A stretch of 43,060 nucleotides of DNA from Thermithiobacillus tepidarius DSM 3134. Lineage in GTDB: Bacteria; Pseudomonadota; Gammaproteobacteria; Acidithiobacillales; Thermithiobacillaceae. The translations under genes and the position numbers were made by a program. Numbering within the stretch: the first letter of the stretch is position 1; each line of letters opens with the position of its first letter. The stretch lies in contig NZ_AUIS01000024.1 in the NCBI RefSeq assembly GCF_000423825.1, forward strand, positions 1-43,060, in the 5' to 3' direction. Positions 7,681 to 18,363 of this stretch are shown here, in pieces. The notes under the pieces are model-generated. The model did not search any database and had not been told where the DNA came from. It saw only the letters and a program-made list of their open reading frames with translations.

Positions 7681-8951
7681 GCACGCGCCTGCTGTTCCTG
7701 GGTTTGGGTTTGGCCCTGGCCACCATGCCGCCGGCGGGCGCGGGCGAGCTCCGGGACATCCTGGAGGCCACCCTGACGCATCCGCAGCTGCGGGCGCGCG
7801 CCGGCGAGGTGGACGCCGCCCGGGCGGAACAGCGCGCGGCCGGCAGCCGCTATCTCGGCCAGGGCAGCCTGTCGGCCGGCTGGCAGCGCTACGAGGGGGA
7901 GCGGGTGGTGGGCGTTTTCGTCCCCACGCCCAACTCGACCGTGCCTCTGGCGCGCGAGATCGGCCAGTACGGCGTCAGCTACAGCCTGCCGGTGGACGTT
8001 TTCGGCGTGATCGCGGCGGCGCGGGCGCGGGCCGCCGGGGATCTCGGCGCCGCCCGGCTGCTGGCGCGGCAGGAAATGCTGCTCAAGCTGCACCAGGCCG
8101 CCAGCGCCTACGCCACGCTGCAGGCCCTGCAGCGGCAGCAGGAAGCGCTGGCGCGGCTGCGGGACAGCGTGACCGCCAGCCACCGGCGTGTGCAGGAGGA
8201 ATTCGTTCTGGGCCGGGCGGCCGGCGTCGACCTCCGCCTGGCCGAGAGCGAGCTGGCGCGGGTGCAGGCGGACGAGGCCGGCCTGGCGGCCGCCGTCGCC
8301 AATGCGCAGGCGGAATTGCTGGAGGCCAGCGGCCGCGAGGCTGGCTGGCCCATGACAACGGCCATCCGCGTGCCGGCCTGGCATGACGGCCCGCTTCAGC
8401 AGAGCTTGCCGGTGCGCCTGGCCGAAGCCCGCGAGGCATCGAGCGCGGCCCAGGCCCGGGAGCGGCGCCGCGCCCTGTGGCCGGCCCTGAGCCTGGATGC
8501 CAGCTACTACACCTACCAGGGCGGCGGCGCCACCAGCGATGTCTGGTCGCTGGGCGGCAAGGTGGCGCTGCCCCTGGACGCCAGCGCCTGGCATCGGGTC
8601 AGCGCCCAGGACGCTCGCGCCCAGGCCGCCCGCGACGAAGCGCGCGCCGCCGAGCGCGACGCCCGGCGCCAGCTCCAGGCCCTGCGGGCCAACTACGACG
8701 GCGCGCTGGCGGATGCCCGCGCGCTGGAGCAGGAAGTCCGCTACCGGCGCGAGGTGCTCGCCGTGCAGCGCGAGCGCTGGCGCCTCGGCGCCCTGACGCT
8801 GGAAAACCTGCTGCGCCAGGAGCGCGATCTCCTGGATGCCGAATACCGGCTGGCCAACGCCCAGGCGCGTGCCGCCGATGCCTGGTCAGCCGCCCAGGTC
8901 ATCGCCGGCCTGCCGGCCGCCGCCTACATCGCCCAACTGGACGCCCCATGA
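7665..8951 (+). CDS. TolC-family outer-membrane efflux protein (RND unit)
   Basis: A 428-residue outer-membrane factor with a cleavable signal peptide (about residues 1-26, ending PAGAG) and two OEP domains rich in Ala/Arg/Glu helices (AEQRAAG..., ARDEARAAERDAR...). There is no lipobox, so it is TolC-type rather than NodT-type. It is the exit duct for the RND pump two genes downstream. The ATG at 7665 lies within the last codons of the TetR gene; its own stop overlaps the adaptor start (ATGA). Confidence 0.9.
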   Translation: MRRRLSTRLLFLGLGLALATMPPAGAGELRDILEATLTHPQLRARAGEVDAARAEQRAAGSRYLGQGSLSAGWQRYEGERVVGVFVPTPNSTVPLAREIGQYGVSYSLPVDVFGVIAAARARAAGDLGAARLLARQEMLLKLHQAASAYATLQALQRQQEALARLRDSVTASHRRVQEEFVLGRAAGVDLRLAESELARVQADEAGLAAAVANAQAELLEASGREAGWPMTTAIRVPAWHDGPLQQSLPVRLAEAREASSAAQARERRRALWPALSLDASYYTYQGGGATSDVWSLGGKVALPLDASAWHRVSAQDARAQAARDEARAAERDARRQLQALRANYDGALADARALEQEVRYRREVLAVQRERWRLGALTLENLLRQERDLLDAEYRLANAQARAADAWSAAQVIAGLPAAAYIAQLDAP

Positions 8952-10114
8952 AAAAGATGAAAAAGCCACTCATCCTCCTGCTCCTGGCGCTGCTTCTGCT
9001 GGGCGGCGTCGGCCTGGTCAAGCACAAGCAGCGCCAGCTGAGCCGCGAAACCCCGCCCCGGCCCGCGCCGGTGCTGGTGGAAGTCCGGCAGCTCCAGGTG
9101 GCGCCGGTCAGCCTCAGCCTGCATGCCACCGCCGAGGTCCAGGCCGTGCAGGACAGCGTGGTCGCCAGCCGCCTGAGCGCTTACCTCACGGCACTGCCCT
9201 TCTTCGAGGGCGACCGCTTCCGGCGCGGCGCCGTGCTGGCGCGTCTGGACACCAGCCAGGCGCAGGCGGAGCTGCAGCAGGCCGAGGCCAGCCTGGCGCA
9301 GAGCCGCCTGCAGGCGGGCACCCTGGCCGCCGAACTGGCCTCCGCCGCCAGCACCCTCAGGGCCGAGCAGGAGCGCTACGGGCGCCTGCAGGCGCTGTAC
9401 CGCATCCAGGGCGTGTCCCTGGAGCAAGTGCAGGCGGCCGAGGCGCAGCTGGCCGGCGCGCGGGCGCGCTTCGCCGCCGCCCGCGCCGCGCAGGACGGCC
9501 ACCGGTCGCTGCTGCGCGCCAACCAGGCCGCCGTGGCGGCGGCGCGGGAGAATCTCCGCTACGGCGTCATCCTGGCGCCCTTCGACGGCGTCGTCAGCCA
9601 GCGCCTGGCCCAGCCCGGCGACATGGTCACGCCGGGCAAGCCGCTGCTCAAGATCACCAATCCCGCCACCGGCGTGCGCCTGCTGATCAGCGTGCCGGCC
9701 GGCCTGCAGCCGGTGGCGCTGCGCCTCGACGGCCGCACCCTGCCCCTGCGCCCCTGGCCCGAGGCCACGGTCCAGGGCCTGCGCCGCTACGAGACCCGGC
9801 TGCTGGAGGCCGCGCCGCTGCCCGGCACCCGCCAGGACGTGCAGGTGATCGTGTTCCAGAGCGCCCAGGCCATTTCCCTGCCCCGCCACTGCCTGCTGAA
9901 CGAGGACGGCCGCAGCGCGACGGTGCTGCGCCTCACCGCCCAGAACCGGGTGGAACCCTGGCGGGTGGCCCTGGCCGCCGCCGGCGACGAGGGCGCCGCC
10001 ACCCTGGACGAGCGCCTGCCCGGGCAGCGCATCGCCTGCGGCAGCCCGGACCTCCTGACGCGCCTGGCCGCCGGGGCGCCGTTCCAGACCCAGCCGACGC
10101 CGCGCCAGGAGTAA
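8948..10114 (+). CDS. RND periplasmic adaptor (membrane-fusion protein)
   Basis: A 388-residue adaptor. A hydrophobic N-terminal anchor (residues 5-22, very Leu-rich) is followed by a lipoyl domain split by an alpha-hairpin rich in Gln/Ala/Glu (about residues 100-205). The second lipoyl half carries an APFDGVVSQRLAQPGD motif near residue 215, and a beta-barrel plus membrane-proximal domain completes it. It joins the upstream TolC channel to the RND pump, which starts 2 bp after its stop. No lipobox Cys is evident. Confidence 0.91.
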   Translation: MKKMKKPLILLLLALLLLGGVGLVKHKQRQLSRETPPRPAPVLVEVRQLQVAPVSLSLHATAEVQAVQDSVVASRLSAYLTALPFFEGDRFRRGAVLARLDTSQAQAELQQAEASLAQSRLQAGTLAAELASAASTLRAEQERYGRLQALYRIQGVSLEQVQAAEAQLAGARARFAAARAAQDGHRSLLRANQAAVAAARENLRYGVILAPFDGVVSQRLAQPGDMVTPGKPLLKITNPATGVRLLISVPAGLQPVALRLDGRTLPLRPWPEATVQGLRRYETRLLEAAPLPGTRQDVQVIVFQSAQAISLPRHCLLNEDGRSATVLRLTAQNRVEPWRVALAAAGDEGAATLDERLPGQRIACGSPDLLTRLAAGAPFQTQPTPRQE

Positions 10115-10116
10115 GC

Positions 10117-13100
10117 ATGCTCTTTCGCCTCTTCCACGAGCGTCCGCTGCTGCTCGGCATCATCCTCACCATCGCCACCGTGCTCGGCGTCATCGGCTAC
10201 CAGCAGATGCCGCGCAACATGTTCCCGGACGTGGAGCGCCCGCAAGTGACGGTGATCACGCTGCTGCCGGGCGCCGCCGCCCAGAGCGTGGCCCAGAAGG
10301 TGTCGCGCCCCATCGAGCAGGAGCTCTACAGCCTGAGCCACGTGCGCGACGTGCAGAGCACCAACAAGAACGAAGTCTCCATCGTGCGCGTCGAGTTCGA
10401 CTACGAGAAGGGCCTGGATGCCGCGCTGCTGGACGTGAACAACGCCCTCTCGCGGGTGCGCGGCCGGCTGCCCGCCGATGCCCCGCCCTCCAGCGTCTAC
10501 GCCGTGGGCGGCTTCACCGCGCCGGTGATGGTGCTGGCCGTCTCGCCCAAGCCCGGCAGCGGTCTGGACCTGATGCAGACCAGGCTCCTGGCGGAAAACG
10601 ACATCCGCACGGCCCTGATCACCCAGCCCAACATCGCCAACGTGGAAGTCTTCGGCGGCCACGAGCCCGCCGTGCGCGTGGACTTCGACCCGCTGAAGCT
10701 GGCCCGCTACCGCATCACCCAGGCCCAGTTGCAGGAGCTGATCAGCAAGATGGACCGCGACTGGCCGCTCGGCACCGTGCAGGGTCAGGGCAGCAGCACC
10801 ACGCTGACCATCTACGGCGAGCGCGCCGGGGTGGAGGCGCTGCGCCGGCTGCCCGTCGCCGACGGCATCACCCTCGGCGACGTGGCCGAACTGCGCCTGG
10901 CGCCCGCCGAGCGCTTCTCCGCCTATCACGGCAACGGCAAGCCGGCCATCGCCGTGTCCATCCTGCGCGCCCCCGGCGGCGCGGTGCAGGCCGCCATCCG
11001 CGATGCCCAGGCGCAGCTGCCGCTGCTCGAGGCCCGCTATCCGCAGCTGGATTTCGCCGTCAGCGACACCCAGGACGAGCTGATCGAGGACTCCAACCGC
11101 AACATGGTCGACGCCCTGCGCGACGCCATCATCTTCGTGGCCCTGGTGATCCTGCTCTTCCTGGCCAACTGGCGCGCCGTGCTCACCGCCCTGCTCAGCA
11201 TCCCGCTGGTCTTCCTGCTGACCTTGGCCGTGCTCTGGCTGATGGGCAAGGAGCTCAACATCCTGGTGATGACCGGCATCATCCTGGCGCTCGGCATGCT
11301 GGTGGACGACGCGGTGGTGGTGCTGGAGAACATCGAGCGGCACCTGGAGGAAGGCGCGCGGGACGTGCGCGACGCCATCCGCCGCGGCACCGAGGAGGTG
11401 CTCTTCCCCATCTTCCTCGGCACCATCGCCACCGCGGCGGTGATCGCGCCGCTCATGTTCATCGGCGACTTCCCCGAGGAAATGTTCAGCCATCTGGTGC
11501 TGCCGGTCATCATCGCCGTCTTCATCTCCTACTTCCTGGCGGTGACCTTCATCCCGCAGATCTCGCTCTTCTGGTACCGCAAGGGCCTGCCGCCCAAGAA
11601 CGCCTTCGAGCGCTGGCTGGAGCGGCTGTATCAGCGCCTGCTGGCGCCGGGGGCGGGCCTCTACACCGGCATGCTGCGCACCGCCCTGGCGGGGGGCGTC
11701 CTGCGCCGGCTGCTCTTCGTGCTGCCGGCGGTGATTCTCCTGCTGGTCAGCCTGCGCACCATCGCGCCCCTGATCGGCCGGGATGCCATGCCGCCCATGG
11801 ACACCGGCATCGTCAAGGTGCACGTCAGATTCAGCGCCAACGAGCCGGTGGCGGTGGCGGAGGAGCGCCTGCGCGACTTCGAGCGGCGCCTGGCGGCGGA
11901 CCCGCGGGTGACGCGCATCAGCGCGGTCTTCGGCTCCGAGCCCGGCGTCATCTCCCTGGGCTCCGGCCAACTGCCCGCCGAGGCGACCTTCACCATCAAC
12001 TACATCAATCGCCTGGAGCGCGAGCAGAGCAGCTGGGACATCGAGGCGGACCTGCGCCGCCAGCTTGCCGCCCTGCCCGGCGTGAGCGCCGTCGACGCCT
12101 TCGACTACGGCGCCACGGCGCTCAGCACCATCAAGGCGCCGGTGAACATCCGCCTGAGCGCGGAGGACTGGCGCCTGCTGCCCGGCGCGGCGACCGCCGC
12201 CGCGGCGGCCCTGGGCGAAGTGCCGGGCCTAACCTCGGTGTCGGCCACCTGGGACCGGGACGGCAGCGAGGCCAGCCTGGTACTGGACGAGCACAAGCTG
12301 CGCACCCTTGGCCTCACCCCCGACGCGGTGGCGGCGCAACTGCCCCTCAAGGGCCTGCCGCTCGCTTCCCTGAGCAAGCTGCCGACGGTGAGCGCCATCC
12401 CTGTGCGCAGCTACTTCAGCGAACCCTACCGCGCCAATCCGGCCACCCTCGGCCTGCTGCCCATCCAGACGCCGGACGGCGGCAGCGTCAGCCTGGGCGA
12501 GATCAGCCGCATCCACTACCAGCCCAACGCCTCGCTGCTGACCACCTACGGCCTGCGCTACAGCCTGGACCTGCTCGCCTACCGCAACACCGCCCCCATC
12601 AGCCTGCTGAGCGAGCGGTCGCAGGCGGCGGTGCAGCGGGTGCTGCCGGCCGGGGTGAGCATGAGCGAGCAGGGCGACAACGCCAACGCCCAGGACTCGG
12701 GCCGGCGCATGCTCATGGGCCTGGGCCTCGGCGTGCTGCTGCTCTTCGGCGTGCTGGCGCCGGCCTACGGCAGCGTGGGGCTCGCGCTGCTGTCCATCCT
12801 GATCCTGCCCCTGTCGGTCATCGGCGCCCTCTGGGGCCTGCTCGCCTTCGACAAGGCGCTGGCGCTGCCCGCCATCCTGGGCATCGTGCTGCTCTTCTCC
12901 ATCATCATCAAGAACTCCATCCTGATGGTGGATTTCATCCAGGAGCGGCGCCGCGCCGGCGCCGGCGTCACCGAGGCGGCCCTGGGCTCGGTGGCCCTGC
13001 GCTACCGCCCCATCCTCATGACCGCGCTCGCCACCATCGCCGGCATGATCCCCATCGCCATGGAGCGCGCCGTGGGCCTGGAGCGACTTTCGCCCCTTGC

Positions 13101-13221
13101 GGACGCGGCCATCGGCGGATTACTGGTAGGCACCGTGCTGAGCCTCTTCTACCTGCCCCTGTTCTATATTTGGGTGATGAGGGGACGCGACGCACCCACC
13201 GGCCAGGGAGGGCAGCCATGA
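10117..13221 (+). CDS. RND-superfamily efflux pump (AcrB/MdtB-like inner-membrane permease)
   Basis: A 1034-residue proton-driven pump of normal family length with 12 predicted helices in two halves, each with a large periplasmic loop after helices 1 and 7. The helix-4 proton-relay pair is Asp397-Asp398 in GMLVDDAVVVLENIERH. Helices 10-12 include LLFSIIIKNSILMVDFIQ and RPILMTALATIAGMIP, standard RND motifs. With the preceding adaptor and channel it forms a complete tripartite exporter. Substrate class is not readable from sequence; the Asp pair and motifs fit drug-type (HAE) pumps at least as well as metal pumps. The stop overlaps the next ATG. Confidence 0.95.
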   Translation: MLFRLFHERPLLLGIILTIATVLGVIGYQQMPRNMFPDVERPQVTVITLLPGAAAQSVAQKVSRPIEQELYSLSHVRDVQSTNKNEVSIVRVEFDYEKGLDAALLDVNNALSRVRGRLPADAPPSSVYAVGGFTAPVMVLAVSPKPGSGLDLMQTRLLAENDIRTALITQPNIANVEVFGGHEPAVRVDFDPLKLARYRITQAQLQELISKMDRDWPLGTVQGQGSSTTLTIYGERAGVEALRRLPVADGITLGDVAELRLAPAERFSAYHGNGKPAIAVSILRAPGGAVQAAIRDAQAQLPLLEARYPQLDFAVSDTQDELIEDSNRNMVDALRDAIIFVALVILLFLANWRAVLTALLSIPLVFLLTLAVLWLMGKELNILVMTGIILALGMLVDDAVVVLENIERHLEEGARDVRDAIRRGTEEVLFPIFLGTIATAAVIAPLMFIGDFPEEMFSHLVLPVIIAVFISYFLAVTFIPQISLFWYRKGLPPKNAFERWLERLYQRLLAPGAGLYTGMLRTALAGGVLRRLLFVLPAVILLLVSLRTIAPLIGRDAMPPMDTGIVKVHVRFSANEPVAVAEERLRDFERRLAADPRVTRISAVFGSEPGVISLGSGQLPAEATFTINYINRLEREQSSWDIEADLRRQLAALPGVSAVDAFDYGATALSTIKAPVNIRLSAEDWRLLPGAATAAAAALGEVPGLTSVSATWDRDGSEASLVLDEHKLRTLGLTPDAVAAQLPLKGLPLASLSKLPTVSAIPVRSYFSEPYRANPATLGLLPIQTPDGGSVSLGEISRIHYQPNASLLTTYGLRYSLDLLAYRNTAPISLLSERSQAAVQRVLPAGVSMSEQGDNANAQDSGRRMLMGLGLGVLLLFGVLAPAYGSVGLALLSILILPLSVIGALWGLLAFDKALALPAILGIVLLFSIIIKNSILMVDFIQERRRAGAGVTEAALGSVALRYRPILMTALATIAGMIPIAMERAVGLERLSPLADAAIGGLLVGTVLSLFYLPLFYIWVMRGRDAPTGQGGQP

Positions 13222-14099
13222 CAGCAGCGGTCTCCAGCACACCACGCGCGCGGCTCGCGGCGGCCGGCACGGCGCTGACGCTTCTGGCGGGCGGCGGCAC
13301 CGCCCTGGCCGACGCCGTCGCCCTGCCGCGCGGCGACCTCTTCGCCCCGCTCCTGGCCGATCCGAAGCAGCCGCGCTTCTCCGGCAGCATCGGCCACAGC
13401 ACCAGCGACGTGGTCGACGCCGCCGTGGCCTCGGTCGCCTTCGGCGAGAACCTCGGCATCATCCGCTGGCCGGGCAGCACGCCGGGCGACGGCGTGCAGC
13501 TCAACCTGGCCGGCGCCGTCTTCGCCCAGTTCGACCTGGGCGCGCCGTCCAGCGATCTCATCAACGCCGATTACGTGATCGGCCTGCCGCTCACCTACCG
13601 GCGCGGCGACTTCTCCGCCCGCGCCCGCATCTACCACCAGAGCTCGCACCTGGGCGACGAATTCCTGCTGCGCACCCGCACCGACCGCATCAATCTCAGC
13701 TTCGAATCCGCGGAGCTGCTATTGTCCTACGACCTCGGCGACTGGCGCGCCTATGGCGGCGGCGAATACATGCTGCGCCGCGACCCCGGCGACCTGCGGC
13801 CGGGGCTGTGGCACGCCGGCCTGGAGTATCGCCGCGCCAAGCCGCTGCTGCACGTGGGCGAGCTCGGCGTCGGCCGCTGGGTGGCGGGGCTCGATCTCAA
13901 GTCCTGGCAGGAAAACAACTGGACGCCGGCCTGGTCCTGGAAGGGCGGCGTCGAGTTCGCCTCCCTGAGCCGGGACCCGGGGCGGCTGGACCGCCGCCTG
14001 AGCCTGCTCCTGGAGTACTACAACGGCTTCGCGCCCTATGGACAGTTCTTCGCCGATGACATGGCGTTCCTGGGGCTGGGCTTGCAGCTCAGCTTGTGA
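13218..14099 (+). CDS. DUF1207-family exported protein
   Basis: A 293-residue protein of unknown function. A signal peptide of about 32 residues ends at ALA. The PRGDLFAPLLADPKQPRFSGS opening and the alternating beta-rich pattern ending in a terminal LGLGLQLSL strand fit DUF1207 and suggest an outer-membrane beta-barrel or surface-associated protein. Its start overlaps the RND stop (ATGA) and it is followed after 25 bp by another TolC gene, so it is embedded between two export machines. A role as an accessory channel is only inference. Confidence 0.8.
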   Translation: MTAAVSSTPRARLAAAGTALTLLAGGGTALADAVALPRGDLFAPLLADPKQPRFSGSIGHSTSDVVDAAVASVAFGENLGIIRWPGSTPGDGVQLNLAGAVFAQFDLGAPSSDLINADYVIGLPLTYRRGDFSARARIYHQSSHLGDEFLLRTRTDRINLSFESAELLLSYDLGDWRAYGGGEYMLRRDPGDLRPGLWHAGLEYRRAKPLLHVGELGVGRWVAGLDLKSWQENNWTPAWSWKGGVEFASLSRDPGRLDRRLSLLLEYYNGFAPYGQFFADDMAFLGLGLQLSL

Positions 14100-14124
14100 A
14101 CGGCGGCAGACAAGGGGGATAGAG

Positions 14125-15501
14125 ATGACCCTGCGGCGTTTCCTAGCTGGCATCCTGGCGCTCGGCCTGCACTGGGCCCCGGCGGGCCATGCCGCGGACC
14201 AGCCGGCGCTGGATCTGCCCGAGGCCATCCGCCAGGCCCTGGCGCAGAACCCCCGGCAGGCGTCCCAGCGCCTGGACGTGCGCAAGGCGGAGCTGGAACA
14301 GCGGGTGGCGCGGGGCGCCCGGCTGCCGGCGGTGGATTTCAGCGCCTCGGCCACCTACTACGGCTATCCCACCTTCGTGGTGCCGATCCGGCAGGTGCCG
14401 CAGCCGCCCAATTTCGCGTTCCCGCCCCTGGACCGCAGCATCTACGACCTGGGCGTGACCCTGCGGCTGCCCCTTTATACCGGCGGGCGGCTGCAGCAGG
14501 GCATCGTCATTGCCGACCTTGGCCGCAGCATCGCCGTGGAGCGGGAGCGGCTCGGCACCCAGGCGCTGACCTACAATGTCAGCTCGGTCTATCTGAAGAT
14601 CTTGCAGCTCTCGGCCCTGGACCGGGCCTACGCCGCCCGCATCGACTCCCTGCAGGCGCAGGCGCGGCGCGTGCAGCTGCTGGTCCAGGAAGGCAAGGCC
14701 CCGCGCCTGGATCTGCTGCGGGTGCGCGTGCAGGTGCGCAAGGCCGAGCACGACCGCCTGCAGATCGAGAACCGCCGTCAGGAGGCGGTGACCCTGCTCT
14801 ACAGCCTCATGGGCAGCGCCACGCTGCCGGACGCGGTGCGCCTCGTCGCCTACGGCGCCGCCCCCGTCCCCGACCGGCGCCTGGCCGAGCTGCGGGCGGA
14901 GGCCAGCGCCCGCCGCGCGGAGCTGCAGATCGCCGAGGAGGAAATGGCGGTGGCCCGCGCCCGCGAGCGCCTCGCCCGCGGCGAGCGCCTGCCCAGCCTG
15001 TCCCTGCTCGGTGCCTACCGGGAGCGCAGCGGCGCTGATCTCACCTTCTTCGACGACTGGAACATCGGCGCGCAGCTCTCCGTGCCGGTCTTCGACGGCG
15101 GCGTGCGCCGCTACCGGGTCGCACAGGCGGAGCTGGCGCGCCAGCAGGCCCTCGAAGGGCTGCGCCAGGCCCGGCTGGACGTGGACAAGGAGCTGCAGGA
15201 TGCCTGGAACGCCGTCGGCGAGGCCGCCTCCCGCCTGCAGGTGGCCGGCGCCAGCGTGGGTGAGGCCGCCGAGACCCTGAAGATCGAGCGGCTCAAGTAC
15301 GACGAGGGCGTCGGGCTCATCACCGACCTGCTCTCCGCCGAGAGCGCGCTGCTCACGGCCGAGGCCGACCGGCTGCAGGCCGAATTCGACCTGATCGTGG
15401 CGCGCCTGAACCTGCTGCGCGCCAGCGGGCAACTGACGCCGGCGCAGGTGGAGGCGCTGGTGGTGGCGCGCGTCGCCGACCCGGGGGAAGCCATACCATG
15501 A
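14125..15501 (+). CDS. TolC-family outer-membrane efflux protein (ABC unit)
   Basis: A 458-residue outer-membrane factor, the second in this operon. The signal peptide ends around residue 25 (GHAAD). OEP repeats run to the C-terminus, with the LYTGGRLQQGIVIA and PVFDGGVRRYRVAQAE helix-start motifs that mark the equatorial repeats. Ribosome site AAGGGGGATAGAG precedes the ATG at 14125. It is probably the outlet for the HlyD-ABC transporter encoded next; its stop overlaps that adaptor's start. E. coli ybhGFSR has no dedicated channel gene, so this version is self-contained. Confidence 0.91.
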   Translation: MTLRRFLAGILALGLHWAPAGHAADQPALDLPEAIRQALAQNPRQASQRLDVRKAELEQRVARGARLPAVDFSASATYYGYPTFVVPIRQVPQPPNFAFPPLDRSIYDLGVTLRLPLYTGGRLQQGIVIADLGRSIAVERERLGTQALTYNVSSVYLKILQLSALDRAYAARIDSLQAQARRVQLLVQEGKAPRLDLLRVRVQVRKAEHDRLQIENRRQEAVTLLYSLMGSATLPDAVRLVAYGAAPVPDRRLAELRAEASARRAELQIAEEEMAVARARERLARGERLPSLSLLGAYRERSGADLTFFDDWNIGAQLSVPVFDGGVRRYRVAQAELARQQALEGLRQARLDVDKELQDAWNAVGEAASRLQVAGASVGEAAETLKIERLKYDEGVGLITDLLSAESALLTAEADRLQAEFDLIVARLNLLRASGQLTPAQVEALVVARVADPGEAIP

Positions 15502-16487
15502 AAAAACGCGTGCTCGTCATCGTCGCCCTGGCCGTGCTCGCGGGCATCGCGCTCCTGCTGTGGAGCGGGCGCTTCGGCCAACGCCAGGAAGCGGACGTCA
15601 TCACCGCCTCGGGCACCGTGGAGGCCACCGAGTCCCAACTGGGCTTCCAGGCGCCCGGCCGCATCATCGACCTGAACGTGCGCGAGGGAGAGCGGGTGCG
15701 GGCGGGCCAAGTGCTGGCCGCCCTCGACGCCGCCGAGGCCGGCGCCCGGCGCGATCAGGCCGCGGCGCAGGTGGCCGCGGCGCGGGAGATCCTGCGGGAA
15801 CTGGAGCGCGGCTTCCGCCCGGAGGAGATCGCCCAGGGACGGGCGGCGCTGGCGGCGGCCGCCGACCGGCTGCGCGACGCCCAGCGCGACCTGGCGCGCA
15901 GCCAGCGCCTGCTGGCCGGCGGCGCCATCAGCCGCGAGGCTTACGACAAGACGCAGCTTGCCCTGCAGCTCGCCCAAAGCCAGCACGCCCAAGCGCGGGA
16001 GCAGCTTCGGCTGCTGGAAAGCGGCCAGCGCCGCGAGCGCATCGCCGCGCAGCGGGCGCAACTGGCCCAGGCGCAGGCGGCACTGCGGGCCAGCGAAACG
16101 GTGCTCGACAACATGGTCCTGCGCGCGCCGGCTGACGGCATCGTCACCGTGCGCCACCGCGAGCCGGGCGAGACGGTGCCGGCTGGCGCGCCGGTGCTGA
16201 CGGTCATGGCCCCGCAGGACCGCTGGGTGCGCATCTACATCCCGGAAAACCGGCTGGCCGCCGTGCGCCTGGGCCAGCCGGCCGCGATCAGCACCGACAC
16301 CTATCCCGGCAGGCGCTATGGCGGCCAGGTGGCCTTCATCGCCTCGGAGGCCGAATTCACTCCCAAGAACGTGCAGACCACCGAGGAGCGGGTGAAGCTG
16401 GTCTATGCGGTCAAGGTGCGCATCACCGACGATCCCCGCTTCGAGCTCAAGCCGGGCCTGCCCGCCGATGTCCGCCTCCAGCCCTGA
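15498..16487 (+). CDS. HlyD/YbhG-family adaptor of ABC exporter
   Basis: A 329-residue membrane-fusion protein with an N-terminal membrane segment (about residues 4-22). A TVEATESQLGFQAPGRI lipoyl half, a long coiled coil (FRPEEIAQGRAALAAAADRLRDA region), the second lipoyl half near residue 210 and a beta-barrel follow. Length and the FRPEEI stretch match YbhG-type adaptors. ATGA overlap with the TolC gene; its 3' end overlaps the first ATPase gene by 20 bp. Confidence 0.91.
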   Translation: MKKRVLVIVALAVLAGIALLLWSGRFGQRQEADVITASGTVEATESQLGFQAPGRIIDLNVREGERVRAGQVLAALDAAEAGARRDQAAAQVAAAREILRELERGFRPEEIAQGRAALAAAADRLRDAQRDLARSQRLLAGGAISREAYDKTQLALQLAQSQHAQAREQLRLLESGQRRERIAAQRAQLAQAQAALRASETVLDNMVLRAPADGIVTVRHREPGETVPAGAPVLTVMAPQDRWVRIYIPENRLAAVRLGQPAAISTDTYPGRRYGGQVAFIASEAEFTPKNVQTTEERVKLVYAVKVRITDDPRFELKPGLPADVRLQP

Positions 16488-17399
16488 TGCCGTGCGCGCC
16501 GAGGCGCTGACGCGCCGCTTCGGCGACTTCACCGCCGTGGACGGGCTGAGCTTCACGGTGGCGCCCGGCGAGCTCTTCGGCCTGGTGGGCCCGGACGGCG
16601 CCGGCAAGACCACCACCCTGCGCATGCTCGCCGGGGTGCTGCGGCCCAGCGCCGGCGACGCCTTCATCCGCGGCATCGGCGTGGCGCGCGACCCGGAGGG
16701 CGTGAAGCACGAAATCGCCTACATGTCCCAGCGCTTCGGCCTCTACGCCGACCTCACGGTGATGGAAAACCTCAGCTTCTACGCCGACCTCTACCGGGTC
16801 CCCAAGCGCGAGCGCCCGGCCCGCTTCGAGCGCCTCTTCCACTTCTCCAATCTCGCTCCCTTCAAGGACCGCCTGGCCGGCAAGCTCTCCGGCGGCATGA
16901 AGCAGAAGCTGGGGCTGTCCTGCGCCCTGGTGCACCAGCCCCAGGTGCTGCTGCTGGACGAACCCACCTTTGGCGTCGATCCCATCTCGCGCCGGGACCT
17001 GTGGCTCATCGTCCACGACATGGTCGCCCAGGGCATGACCGCCGTGGTCAGCACCGCCTACATGGACGAGGCGGAGCGCTTTGACCGCGTGGCCCTGCTG
17101 CATCAGGGCCGCCTGCTGGCCCTGGACACGCCGGCGGCCCTGCAGCGCGGCCTGCCGGGCGAGATCCTGCTGGCGCAGGTGGCCGACGTGCGCCGCGCGC
17201 GCGACCTGCTCGCCCGCCATCCGCGGGTGCGGCGGGCGGCCATCTTCGGCGATGCGCTGCACCTGAACGTGGCCGACGCGGCGGCGGACGCCCCGCCGCT
17301 GGAGACGGCGCTGCGGGATGCGGGACTGGCGCCGGCGGCGCTGCGACCCATCGCGCCCAGCATGGAAGACGTCTTCATCGAGCACATGACGGAGGCGAC

Positions 17400-17403
<4 letters not shown>
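16468..17403 (+). CDS. ABC transporter ATPase, equivalent to the N-terminal half of YbhF
   Basis: A 311-residue nucleotide-binding subunit. Walker A is GPDGAGKTT (41-49), signature LSGGM (140-144), Walker B LLLDE (161-165). The H-loop histidine is replaced by Ala197 in STAYMDEAE. The GPDGAGK spelling and the missing H-loop His also occur in the first half of E. coli YbhF, a single fused protein there. Here the halves are separate genes, the second starting in the ATGA overlap at 17400. The start is ATG 16468 (overlapping the adaptor); GTG 16492 is an in-frame alternative. It likely hydrolyses ATP poorly at its own Walker site. Confidence 0.93.
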
Positions 17404-18353
<950 letters not shown>

Positions 18354-18363
18354 GGGCAGCGCC

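Noticed and set aside
9787-11970. 727-codon minus-strand frame, rich in Gln, His and Asp.
   Set aside because: It is antisense to the well-supported adaptor and RND genes and is a typical GC-rich third-position artefact.
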